Positions 11,738 to 23,424 of a DNA stretch of 64,000 nt are shown piece by piece. Numbering within the stretch: the stretch's first letter is position 1; every line of letters starts with the position of its first letter. Below the pieces are notes generated by a model, which saw nothing but the letters and a program-made list of their open reading frames with translations, ran no database searches and was not told the origin of the DNA. The position numbers and the translations under genes are program-made. Source of the stretch: Datura wrightii (Eukaryota > Streptophyta > Magnoliopsida > Solanales > Solanaceae). The stretch is from NCBI GenBank assembly GCA_035772735.1, contig JASDFA010000006.1:69828001-69892000 (forward strand), in the 5' to 3' direction.

Positions 11738-12604
11738 CCTTGTATGTTATATATATGTATATACATGATATCTATTAGTTGATAGAAAGCAGGTCGCCAT
11801 GACGACATGTATGATTCTACCTTACTTTCAGTATAGATAAGCCTATTCTAGATCCTGCTAGTTCAGACAGTTTCAGATACTTTTTGGTATTCAGAATTTG
11901 CTAGCATTGTTGTTTATATTCAGTTATGATTAGTTTGCTTTGCATACTCGGTATTAGTGGTACTGACGCCCGTTTGTAGCGCTGCATTACTTTCCTACAG
12001 GTACCTATAGACGAGGAGTCGATCCCTCGTGATCCTAGCCAGCGCAGAGTCATAAGCTCCTGTCATCCGGAGCTTGATATTTAGAGGTGTAATTCATTTT
12101 CTTTTGTTGTATAATACGGGTAGGTCGGGGCCCTATCCCGACCATCTTAATAGTATTCTTAGAGGCTTGCAGATTATGTATATATATCTCCCAGTGGTTA
12201 GTTGTGCCGGTCGTGTGGGGCCGTGCATATGTTTAGCTGTTTAGTATTGTGTTTATGTTGGCCGTGTGGGGCCGTATCCAATTAGTAGTGGTGACCTTGC
12301 CGGTCACGTAGTTGTTCAACATTTGTTATACTGATTTCGAGATAACTAGATAGCATGGTGGCCTTGTTGGCCTGCATAGGTTTCCCTATATGAGTATGAT
12401 TCTGGTTAGCTGATGTTACAGTACAGGTGGCTATAGGCCCAGTCGGCCGGAGGCTGTATTTACAGCCGTTATATAGCCCGTTGATTCCATGAATGTGTGT
12501 TAAAGCCATCCAGGCACCAGATGTTCTTAGGCTCAGTAGTCTAGCAGTTCAGGTCCTAATAGGGCACCAGGTGCCAGTCATACCCCCCAAGGCGGGGCGT
12601 GACA
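11738..12604 (+). mobile_element. RE-2: distal part of a Tekay-like LTR related to RE-6
   Basis: From about 11950 this aligns with the RE-6 LTR in the opposite orientation: GCATACTCGGTA, CAGGTACCTATAGACGAGGAGTCGAT, GGGTAGGTCGGGG, the paired CCGGTC/GGCCGTGTGGGGCCG blocks, and the terminus AAGGCGGGGCGTGACA (in sequence pieces shared with RE-6). Its terminal CA is at 12604. The proximal part was displaced to the left by RE-1. Immediately beyond, the RT sequence of RE-3 resumes, so RE-2 is inserted in RE-3. Confidence 0.78.
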
Positions 12605-15600
12605 ACCGCCTATAATACCTAGTGTGTCCTAAGAAATGACAAATACCTTTCATAGACACTAGCGGTGGCAACTTCTCAATAACCTCTACCTTGGCACCGT
12701 CAACCTCCAAGTCACTTTGTGACACTTTATGGCAGGGAAAATGCTTTCTTTGAATAAAAAGTGGCACTTCTCCTAATTCAATACTAGGCTCGTATCTTCA
12801 CACCTAGCTAAGACATTCTCCAGATTCTACAAACATACAACAAACGAGTTACCAAAAATAGAGAAATCATCCATAAATATCTCCATATAGTCTTGCATCA
12901 TGTAATGAAATATAACCACCATGCATCATTGGAAAGTGGCCGGTGCATTTCGTAGACCAAATGTCATATGCTTGAAGGTGTACGTACCATATGGACAGGT
13001 AAATATGGCATTCTCCTGATCTTCTAGGGCTATGGCTATTTGATTATAGCCTTAATAACAGTCCAAAAAGCAATAATACTCCTGGCCTGCAAGTCAGTGT
13101 AGCATCTGGTCAGTGAATGGGATGGGATAGTGGTCTTTCTTGGTGGCCTCATTTAGTTTTCTTGTAGTCCATGCAAATCCTCCAGCCTATGACCGTGTGA
13201 GTCGGAATCAACTCATTCGTCTCATTAGTGATAACTATCATGCGCCCTTTTTTTGGAACACACTAAACCGGACTGACCCACTCAGTGTCAGAGATAGGAT
13301 AGACCACTCCGACATCTAACCACTTAATTACCTCTTTCGCACCACATCTTTCATCACTGGGTTCAACCTCCTTTAATGCTGCACAATCGGTTTGATCCTT
13401 CCTCCATTAATATCTTATGCATGCAGAAGGTTGGACTGAATCCTCAGATGTCTGGCATTGGCCATGCTATGGCTCTTTTTCTCTTTTTCAGGACCACCAA
13501 ATGCTTTTTGAACCAGTGAATCTGTTAGTCCTATATAAATAATGAACAACAATGTATAAGCTTCTCCCAAGAATGCATACTTAAGGTGTGGAGGCAATGC
13601 CTTCAGTTCCAGTTTGGGGGCCTCCTCAATAGATGGCTTAGGTGGAGGCTCCAAAGATCTATGTAGAGATTAAAACTCCTGCTTTCAAGAAAACATGTTG
13701 GCAACATTCAAAGATTGAACCATTTCATAAGTTGCAACATCCCCGAACTGCTCATGTCCCCCCAACGCTCTTTCTAAGGGATCCTTTGGGCTAATGAGCT
13801 GAAGTGCTGACTCTTGGTTTATAATAGTAATGGCTGACATCTCTTCATAAATAGGAGGTAACTTCATGTCTTTATAAACATCAAACACTTCGACGTTGTC
13901 ATGGATCTCATAGTTAGCTGCCCTGCAACTACATCTATCAAGGTTCATCCGGTAGCCAAAAAGGGACCCAAACTAAGTGGGACTTTAAGGTCTGGCTCAA
14001 AATCAAGAATTATGAAATCCACTGAAAAAATAAGGGAGCGCACTTGCACTAGCACATCTTCCATAATTCCATCTGGTCTGGCCAACGAGCAGTCCACTAG
14101 TTGCAAAATCACAGTTTTGGGTCTTGGACTACCCAAACCCAACTTCTTGAGCATTGAGGTGGGCATCAAATTGATGCTCACCCCAAGATCACATAAACAA
14201 CGGTCTCTAATGGACTGCCCAATGGTGATATGGATAGTAAAACATCCCAGATCTTTAAGCTTTGTAGGCAGCCTATTCAGTATCATTTATGCGCACTCCT
14301 TAGTAAGTGCAACTGTAGCATACTCCGTCAGTCTACTCCTATTTTCCATAATATCTTTTATGTATTTTTCATACTTTGGAATACCCTGCAAAACATCCAC
14401 CAGTGAAAGATTAATGTGTACCTGCTTTAATACTTCAATAAATTTTTGGAAGCATGCTTCTTCCGTATGCTTCCTCAGTTTTTGAGGGAAATGAGGTGGT
14501 GGTGGTGACTTCACAACTCCTGAATAATTTCCACTCCCCGCTTCTTTATCATTGTCTGCAGCCTCCTTCTCTATAACTACCGCTTTTTGTGTTGGTTTCT
14601 TTGGCGCCAACTCCTTCAGTTGTTTACCACTTCTGGTGGTGACAACATTTACCTGCTTTGAGTTGGTATCTGTATCACTCAACAACCCACCCTAGGGTCG
14701 AGTGCTCTGGGCTTCAGCTAACTGTCCTGACTGAATCTCTAAAGCATTTATTGCCAACTGTTGATTTTTCATATGGACTATCAATTTTATTGAGTTAGCC
14801 GCCATCTGAGCTTAGTTGGCTATAATTATCTTCAACATGTCCTTAATGTTGCTAGAATGAGTAGGAGCACTACTCCATCTGAACTGGTGCTGGAAATTTC
14901 GAGTCGACCCCTGATTTCTACACGGACCCTAATTCAAACTTTGGCCTTGTTGACTATTACCATCCCATGAAAATTTGAACGATTCCTCCAGTTGGGGTTC
15001 TAATTGCTTTCCATAATTCTGATTGTTGCTCCTTTATGAATTTCCTACAAAATAAACTAAATCTGGGTTAGCACCACTTGTCTCAGCTGAGTGTTTACTA
15101 CTACCACAAACTTCACACCGTACTTGCTGGACTACATTGATTGGAGCTAGCGGCTGCCCCTACTTCATGTTACTGAAGTGTGTGTTCATTTGATTGTGTA
15201 ATGCAACTATCTATGCAGCAATAGCAGTTAGCCCATCTACCTCTAAGACGCCTGCTGCTCTCTTCACCACACCTCTAGGTGTGTCAGCATTCCATTCTGG
15301 GTTACCCTGCGAAATCCGGTTCAATAATGTATACAATTCCTCATATGTCTTTTCCAATGCTTGCCCACCATATGCAGAGTCTAAAAGAATTTTGGTGTGA
15401 GGCTCTAAGCCTTCTATAAAAGTGTGCGCCAACACATCATTTGACTGGTGATGGTGAGGATAATCTTTCAGCATAGACTTGAACATCTCCAAAGCTTGGT
15501 ACAGGGTCTCACCATCTCTTTATTTGAAACATAGAATCTGACTTCTGAGCCTTGCTATCTACCCAGAAGGAAAGAACCTGATCAAAAGTTTCCTGGCCAG

Positions 15601-16059
15601 TGGTTTAGCTTTCAGCCACCTCTTCACTTCCCCCAACAAGTAAAATAGGAATAATGTAAGTCTCACATAGTCTGATGATACCCCTGTTGATATGTATGTG
15701 TGACTTATCTCCAGAAAATTCTGTAGGTGATGCTACAGGTCTTTATGGGGAAGACCTGTAAACTGTCCACTAGTATGGAAGAGCTACACCATATTTTGTT
15801 TTAGCTCAAATCTATCTCCTCACTTCGGCCTTCGGATTCTAGAGGTCACATTGTTTGCATGTAGGATTGCCACTTCGCACATTGGTCTTGTTGTCATCCT
15901 TTCTACTAAGTCTTCTTTTTGTTTAGCTGGTGGATCTTCTCTGAGTGGAGCCTAGGGAACTAGTGGAATAGGATTTTGGAGAGCTGTCCTTCTAAATAAA
16001 TGTAACTGTCTTTCAGGCTCCAAATATGGATCCACTAATTCTCTGTCACGTGCAAGCTT
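12605..16059 (-). pseudogene. RE-3 gag, protease and partial RT (broken)
   Basis: Minus strand. Gag starts after a TGA (16060-16062) as KLARDRELVDPYLEPE, again without ATG. Pieces recognisable against RE-10: gag core DYPHHHQSNDVLAHTFIEGLEP (15492-15211, in two parts of that motif), the gag C-terminus VTTRSGKQLKEL and PPPPHFPQKLRKH (14685-14287), protease LCDLGVSINLMP (14286-13945), the linker PPKPSIEEAPKLEL (13654-13415), and the RT end EVIEKLPPLVS (12767-12605). Each boundary is a stop or frameshift. Confidence 0.85.
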
Positions 16060-16166
16060 TCAGAAATTGTCGTGCACCTGCAAGTGTAGCTGCTAAGATC
16101 AAGTTGTCAACACTTGTACAAAAAAATTTGCAAAACTAAAACTCAAAAATTTACTAATTTTCCATG

Positions 16167-16184
16167 TCCACGGCAATGAAGCCA
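16167..16184 (-). other. Degenerate primer-binding site (RE-3)
   Basis: The plus strand reads TCCACGGCAATGAAGCCA against the tRNA-Asp 3' end TCCCCGGCAACGGCGCCA: 14 of 18 match. Confidence 0.7.
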
Positions 16185-16193
16185 AAAACATTT

Positions 16194-17811
16194 TGTTGCC
16201 CAAGTGCACACAAGTGCACATAATCGTACAAATGATATAGTGGCTCTTTCAAGTTGGGTATTGAACCCACAGGGACTACGACTTAGTGATTTCTCTATTT
16301 TAGTATTCACAATTAATCTACACAAGTGTGTAAGTAATCCAATAAGTTATGAGTTATATATATATAAATTTAGAAAGTTACAATAAATGAAGTAAGGAAC
16401 GTTGACTAAATCAATAAGAAAGAATATTCTAAGGTTAAGGCATGAGACACAATCATGTACAACTCATATTTTTCTTCAGCTACATTCTCTATCAGGTTGA
16501 TGGTTATGAGGAATTATAGTCTGACTATGGTCTTTCGAGCCTCTAGAAAATTGCCTAATTATGAACTTTGCAACTACACGTAATAAATTATGATGCAGTA
16601 ATTTATCTCAGGTCTAGAAGCAATTGTTCCTTTCGTTAACCGAATGTGGCATTGCAGGTATATTTCTATCCCACAAGCGAATTCTATCATTAATTTACGG
16701 CAAAGATAAAAACACATTCCTGTATTCCTCGTTGTACCCTAATAATTCTCGTTTCAAAGTCAAACTAAGGTTATGAATTTATCTTAATGTTGGCCAAACA
16801 CTAAAATACAAAGAGTGGGAATAGAAGAACAATCATTCATGATAGAAGAACTTCAAGCTGAAAATAAAATAAAATCATGCAATTATCAAAATAGTCTCAA
16901 CCTCAGAATGAGGTGAATTAGCCACTCATTCTTCGATTAAACATCTCCGAAAAAGTTTTCAGCATAAGAACAAAATTGAAATTCGAAGAAAAGAGAAGAT
17001 AAAGAACCCTAGAGTTTTCTTCAGCTCAACTGCCATTTCCCACGTTCTTGCTAATATTTTAGATAATGAAAATAAAATATTTAACTGGTCTATTTATACA
17101 AGTAAAAAAATAACACAATGAATAACTAGCTCCATGACACGGAGCTCATCGCGGAGGAATTGCTCCATGACACAAAGCTGTCGCGGATAGCTATATGAAA
17201 TGAGGAATTCCTGGTAAACCAAGCTCTGTGTCATGGATCTTATTGCATCAAATGTTCTCCATGATACGAACCCAATGCGGTCTTATCCTGGAAACCTCCA
17301 TCAGCTTACAATGCCTCAACGTGTCACGGAGGCCATCGCGCCAAACCTCCTCCATGGCATGTTGCTACCGCGGAGGCTCACTGTTGCCTTGCAACTTTGA
17401 ACTTTTCTACCAAGTGCACGTGGCACGTTTTTGAGGGAAAAAAATCTCGAACGAGGCACATGATTAACTTCCAACAACAATTTCAAGCTCTCTTAACATC
17501 TTGCAGTTCATCTCCGAGCGTCCATCCGCAACATCAAGGTGAAATTATTGTATTTTCCACCTACAAATAGTCTAATCACATTTATTAGTCCAAAAAATAA
17601 TTCATTCAAAATATGCATGAATATATCGGTATTATCCTAAATATCCAAATAGAAATGGAAAACTAATACACATTTAATTGAGAACTTTATGATGTTTTTG
17701 TGCAATCTCTAACTAGAAGCTTGGAACTTGTTGCATTCATGCAAATACCTTAACTAGGCTCCAGTAAGGATAAAAATATGGTATTGGGTCATTTAAATAC
17801 ACTTAAGATCA
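16194..17811 (-). repeat. RE-3 5' LTR
   Basis: About 1618 bp from TGTTGCCC (16194) to CTTAAGATCA (17811). Internal landmarks shared with the RE-1 LTR include ATTAGCCACTCATT and CCCACGTTCTTGCT, and CACGGAG palindromes at about 17125-17375. The right terminus is inferred from the similarity of its last bases to the RE-1 terminus. Confidence 0.75.
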
Positions 17812-17968
17812 TGTACTAGTCCTGTGTGGTAACTATCTTAGGGTATGACACTTGGGTAGACCTTGTTATCCTAGATATGGTAAACTTCGAGTAGATTTTA
17901 GGAATGGATTGGCTTTCCCCTCATCATACAGTCTTGGATTGGTTTCCAAGACTCTTACCTTGTGTATT
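17812..17968 (+). pseudogene. RE-4 piece 1: Tekay-type gag-pol, protease region
   Basis: Plus strand, decayed. DLVILDMVNFE, a stop, then ILGMDWLSPHHTVLDW is the conserved segment at the end of the chromovirus protease. A 1-base slip follows; in the shifted frame SKTLTLCI continues across the RE-5 insertion into IPSISPTMWKR at 36342. This is the oldest sequence in the window and the target of RE-5. Confidence 0.75.
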
Positions 17969-20191
17969 TGTAATACGTCGAAAGCCCTAAGATCAGACTC
18001 TAGAGTTAAAATGGAGAAAATAGGATTTTTTGCACCAGGTCATAGAATGAGTCATCTTATGACCCGTCAGGATGACCACGTGTCGTTAAGTGACTCCTGG
18101 TGAGGAGTATGACTTAAGTTGGAATTTTCAATTTTTGGATCACCACGGACATGACCATGAGTCATGGTTAGACCCATGACTCGTTGAGTCAATTGTGGTC
18201 TGGGATGAGGTGAAGGTAGAAGAAATTGGGCAGTGCATCTAATGGGTGGGTCACCATGACTTGTTGGGTACACCACGAGTCATGGTATGCCCTGTGGTGA
18301 GCCCTAGATGGGATTTTGCAGTTAAGGGAATGAAAGGTGACCATGAGTCATGGTCACCAATGACGAACCGTTAGGTCCCTCCTGAGGGCCTTTGAGGAAA
18401 TATGGATAGTGTACTTAACGATAGGAGACCACGAGTCGTGGTCATAGGTAACGACTCGTCCAGTCCCTCATAGGGACTGGCAGTCTGTTTTTCTAAGCGA
18501 GTTTATTAAGGACTTTTTCATAATTCCTATGATCCTAAGGCCTAAATTATGTCATTTTGAGCTATGAATAGTGAATTTTAAGAGGGAAAGTTCATTCTAA
18601 GCTATTCCTATTCATGCATACAAGTGTAGAAGTCTAGAGAGGTGATCAAGCTCAATTTCTTAGAAGTTCTTCTCAATTCTTCCTTGGGCAATCAAAGAAG
18701 TTGTAGAAGAAGATTCTCTCAGGTATTTAGGGTTATGAATGGGTGAAATTGTTCACACCCATACCCAACTCCTGTCTAATTCATGAAATTCTATTGATAA
18801 TTCTATGGGGTTTTATCCAATTCTTATGAAATCCTTATGATCTATCTAAGGGTTAATCTCCTTCATATACCAATGCATATATTTTATGAATCATGAGTAG
18901 ATTTTATGACTATTTCGAATCATAAACTTATGGAATTAAATTTCTACAAACTATGCCTAATTATGCATGTTCTTATGAAAAGTTAAGTCGTGATTTTTTG
19001 ATCTTGATCTATATTTTCCCAACTATGATTTATGCTTTATGATATGATTTCTCTAAACTACGTATCATGGATTTATGAGATATCAAGTATATACATATTT
19101 TACAAGTATGCATGAACTTCATGATTTATAGGTTTATGATTATGACCGACTCACGGGCCTTACTTTCATGGCTAGTTCATGTATTTCAAGCATGCTTATG
19201 ATTATCCTGATGTTAACTAGCCTATGAATCTCATGTATATTATCCTATGTGGACTATACATGTTTTGGGAGTAGTATTTAACACTGAGTGGACCCGGGGT
19301 CCAAGCATAACCCGAGTATCAGAACTACGCACCAACGTAGCCACGATGGGACCTCTATGATACTTTCCCCTTTGCCCAAATGTGCCTTTTTCTGTGATAT
19401 AACACCTCTTTCATGGTTCTACCATTGGTAAGGTACGAACACCCTACCGACTAGGGGTTTACAGGTCTGGCTCCATGTGTGCTCATATGAGGTATATCGC
19501 TTATAAGAATCTCCCACTGTTCCTCATGATTTATGTATGGTTATTAATATATACTTTGGCTCAAGTCATATTTAATAAATCTTTTCTCTTATTATTATGA
19601 TTATGAATGAGTTACGAATGTTTTCGAAAACCTTGAGCCTTATGTTTACATTATGACATTTTCGTTATGATCATGTTGTCCTACTCTTATGAACTTTTAT
19701 GTATTTTAACTATCCGTTTTACTTACCTTGCATACTCGGTATAATCCACGTACTGACCGTATACTCTATGTGTTATCGTCTCATGATAGATATCCGAGGG
19801 ATCTTTCACAACAGCATCCTTAACCTCTACATTCCCACTCAGACCTATCCAACTAGCATCGGTGAGTCCTCATCCTCCGAGGACATTCAGTATTTTTGGT
19901 TTTTATGTCTCTCTTCAGTTTCAGACATGTCGGGTTAGTTCGGGGTGCTTTCCCATCAACCCATCCGTCATGTCAGAGGCTTTCAAACTTAGCATAGTAA
20001 TCAGCATGTCATGTATGATGTAAATTCCTGTTCTGATGTTAGATTATGTTAGACTTCTGCTATATTTATTATGATAATTCTTTCGCTTTCATTGATTTAG
20101 TTAGATGTAGGTTCAAGACATGGACCGAGTTGGAGTCGCTTGGGTATCCTTGTCCTTTGTCTCGATCTGGGCCTAAGTTCGGGTCGTGAAA
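17969..20191 (+). repeat. RE-5 5' LTR
   Basis: Begins TGTAATACGTCG and ends GGTCGTGAAA. Contains an array of CGAGTC(A/G)TGGTCA half-palindromes at about 18060-18480, then a long AT-rich part with many TTTATGA words and the typical CTTGCATACTCGGTATA block at 19728-19745. The solo LTRs RE-8 and RE-11 are relatives. Confidence 0.92.
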
Positions 20192-20195
20192 AACT

Positions 20196-20206
20196 TGGTA
20201 TCAGAG
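20196..20206 (+). other. Primer-binding site, initiator tRNA-Met type (RE-5)
   Basis: TGGTATCAGAG, complementary to the 3' end of plant initiator tRNA-Met, four bases after the LTR. Confidence 0.85.
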
Positions 20207-20414
20207 AAATAGATTTTGAAGTGTCCAAGGGTATCTGAAAGTCGCGTTAAGTAGGGTCTTTTTCATGGGTGTGAAATGCGCCACACTTATAACGAAGAGG
20301 TTACGAGACATTTAGAAAATGTTCTTTGCTTTCATAATCTAAGTCGTCCAATGAAATGTCTCTCCATTCCACTAACTCCTGCTATACGTGTATGCAGAAA
20401 CATGTTTTCTTAGA

Positions 20415-20940
20415 GTGACAATAGAAGCCAGTCAGCCCCACCAACCCCAAGAGATCCCATATTCAGGCAGGTTACAGATGCAGAACTCGCGGCCGCTTTC
20501 AGAGTGTTGATACAAGCCATGATCAACCAGCCTAACCAACAGATTATCCCATCTGGGAACCCTACCCAGAGAGGCGGCAGCTAGTAGGGTTTAAGACTTC
20601 ACAATGAGGAGTCTATATAAGTTTGATGATTCAAATATGGGTGGAGAGCGTAAAGGGGAAGCAAGGGAGAACAAAAGGCCCAGAATCAAAGACTTGGAGA
20701 TTTTCCAACGAGGGTCGAGTAGTGGGAGTCACTCTCAACCTCGTCAGAGGTCTATAGCTCAAGTTCGGTGATACAAGCCTTGGGTGAGGGAGATTACTTA
20801 CCCATTTTGGGGGCGCTGTGAGAAGAACCACCTAGGAAGGTGCATGGTAGGTTCAAATGTATGCTTCTATTGTGGCCGGCCTAATCATAAACATAGAGAT
20901 TGCCCTTCAACCAAGCGAGATGACCATAGAGGCCATGGCA
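20415..20940 (+). pseudogene. RE-5 gag remnant, first part
   Basis: VTDAELAAAFRVLIQAM is the N-terminal helix typical of Tekay gag. The capsid core is missing; after a stop near 20582 the text jumps to SHSQPRQRSIAQ and the zinc-binding region CEKNHLGRCMVGSNV then CFYCGRPNHKHRDCP, a CCHC knuckle. RE-6 is inserted at 20945, immediately downstream. Confidence 0.8.
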
Positions 20941-20945
20941 CAGCC

Positions 20946-23158
20946 TGTCACACCCCGCCTTAGGGGGTATGACTGGCACCTGGTGCCCTACTAGGACCTG
21001 AACTGCTAGACTGCTAAGCCTGGGCACATTTGGTGCCTGGCTGGCTCTAACTCACATTTCTGGAAATAAAGGGCTATATAACGGCTGTAAACACAACCCT
21101 CGGCCCATTGGCCAATAGCCTCCTGTACCTGTAATAACAGCTAACCAGAAACAAGCAACTATAAGGAAACCTATGCGGGCCGACAAGGCCACCATGCTGT
21201 CTAGTTATCTATGACTCAACCCTGAAGTACTGGATAGCTACGTGACCGGCAAGGTCACCACTACTGTCGAACTATGGCCCCACACGGCCAACATAATGGA
21301 ACAAAAGCACTAACAGCTATACAACTGCACAGCCTCACACGACCGGCTCATCTAACCACAAGGAAATATAAACAGATTGCAAGCCTCTAGGAATAACAAT
21401 AAAAATGATCGGGATAGGGCCCTGACCTACCCGTACTATACAACAAAAGAAGATGAAATACACCTCTGGAATTCAATCTCCGGATGACAGGAGCTGAATA
21501 CTCGATCGCTGACAGGAATCACGTGGTATCGCCTGCTCATCTATGAATACCTGCAGGCAAGTAATGCAGCGCCCCACCGGGCGTCAGTACCGCTGGTACT
21601 GAGTATGTAAAGCAATAACTGAAAGAAATATCTGAAAACAACAATACAACTGATGAAACTGAAGTAGAAAGGAATGGATTAACTGTCTGATAATGTAAAT
21701 CATACCTTCTCTTAATCATAATGGAAGGAGTAGGAGTCATACCTGAGGATTTATCGTTCTACTGTCAATCTACTCATATCTACTATAACTCACGGCACAA
21801 CATATCATAACATAACATAGCACACACAAACCTTACCTGGCCCCCATAAGCCGGGGGGTACAACCAGCACAGAATCTATACCCCTACCCCGGTCATCCCA
21901 TCTCCTATAATAGCTCTAAGCATCCCGCTGGTCCCCTGGGTATGCACTTGGGCTCGCTGAGCCCCTGACTATAACTGCATCTAAGTTCGGAGGACTCTTG
22001 AATAAACACCCGGGCGTATCCGCTTGACAGGGGTGTGTAAGGGCCAATCAAGGCACAATATGGGGAAAACTGGCATCCCATCTTCGTCCCCTGTGGGACG
22101 GCATGCCACTCCGTAGAGTGACGTATCCTCATCCTCTGGCGGACGAGTCGATACAGCTATCAACCCTGGGGCCGTCATGGATGCTAGGTAGTCAGACCCA
22201 AACAATACAACGGTCTCAACTAGTAATACTATCTACATGTCCCACATACTGAAGCTGATAGTGGTAAAGTATTTGTATATACTATATGCTGAGCTAGTGA
22301 TAGTAATATGTACGTACTTAATACATGTTGAGGCTGGTAATAGTATATATGTATAAATATGGTCTTCTGCCAGACTGTACTGGGGCTAATGCTGAACAAG
22401 ATATAGTGTTTCTGCTGAAGACTATGCTGTATACTGAGTTTCTGTAGTAACATGATTTACTATTCCTAACATGCTTTCTAACTTCATTTTAACTTATCAT
22501 TCTATTTCTGAGATGTATTACAGATATTACATTGCTTTACTGAGTTTCAACTGAATACAATGATATCCTAACATTCTGTGTCACATCACATACTGAGCAT
22601 ACTGTGCAGTTGCTAACACTTGTATTAGAATCTATATCGTGCTAACAAGTTTCGCGCAAGATATAATATGATACTTCTAATATCGTACCAACATTCGTAA
22701 TAAACATAATACATGACTTCTGACATTCTACTGGCCTTTAAATTACTGTACTGTCCCGAGGTTACTAACTTGCCGAGGAAACTAGCTTTACATACCTTAT
22801 CCTCGAACTATCCGTCTGTCGGACGAGGCTCGGCCGGTACTTCAACTATTTTTCTCCCAACTGCATTCATAAATATGTCAATTAATACTAAATACAGCTT
22901 TATTTTAAAGAGCAACGTCACTTTCGATATACTTGGGCCTGGACAAGGCCAACGTGTCACGGAGCCAACGCGGAGGCTTCACCTCCGTGACACGCTGCCA
23001 TCTCGGAGGGGCTCTGCCTCGGCTCCTTCCGTGATGGTTCGACAGGTCTCTCGTCTGATCTTTTCCCGGGCCTTCCTTTAGCACGTATGGCCTTCAAATA
23101 TGCTTAACCAACATGGGAATAGGTCATCTAGGTGCCGGAAATTCTACGGGGTATAACA
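20946..23158 (-). repeat. RE-6 3' LTR
   Basis: 2213 bp. Compared with the 5' LTR it lacks about 370 bp at 22927/22928, removing sequence just downstream of the TATA core, and it retains about 50 bp (near 22773-22822) that the 5' LTR has lost. A perfect 12-bp inverted repeat, CGTGTCACGGAG with an 18-base loop (22953-22994), matches the module in the Athila LTRs. Confidence 0.95.
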
Positions 23159-23160
23159 TT

Positions 23161-23193
23161 CTCCCCCCCTTAAGAACATTCATCCTCGAATGT
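23161..23193 (-). promoter_or_regulatory. RE-6 polypurine tract and GAGGAT-loop hairpin
   Basis: The minus strand reads AAGGGGGGGAG (23161-23171), ending two bases before the LTR. Upstream, 23176-23193 folds as ACATTC-GAGGAT-GAATGT, a perfect 6-bp stem with the loop found also in RE-10. Confidence 0.88.
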
Positions 23194-23424
23194 ATACTGC
23201 TATCTAGAGGACCACTTAACTTACTTATTTAGAAAAAAAATTCGCCAGAGTCTCCCCTGTAATATGGACTATAGCAAAAACCTGAAATGCAGAAAAGTCC
23301 AACACAGGTACTGCACGCAATATTTTAAGATCCACTGGGTAACTAAGTATCAATCTTTCTCATTCACACACATACAACTATAAGGTACTGCATAAGTAAT
23401 AATACGGACATACCTGTCGCCTGA

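Larger units (their letters stand above)
12605..17811 (-). mobile_element. RE-3: decayed Athila-type element, 5' half
   Basis: In minus-strand order: 5' LTR (16194-17811), degenerate tRNA-Asp primer site, gag, protease and the start of RT. It stops at 12605 inside RT, at the motif FLGHTRYYRR, where RE-2 is inserted; the rest must lie left of the window. It is diverged from RE-1 and RE-10 and riddled with stops. Confidence 0.87.
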
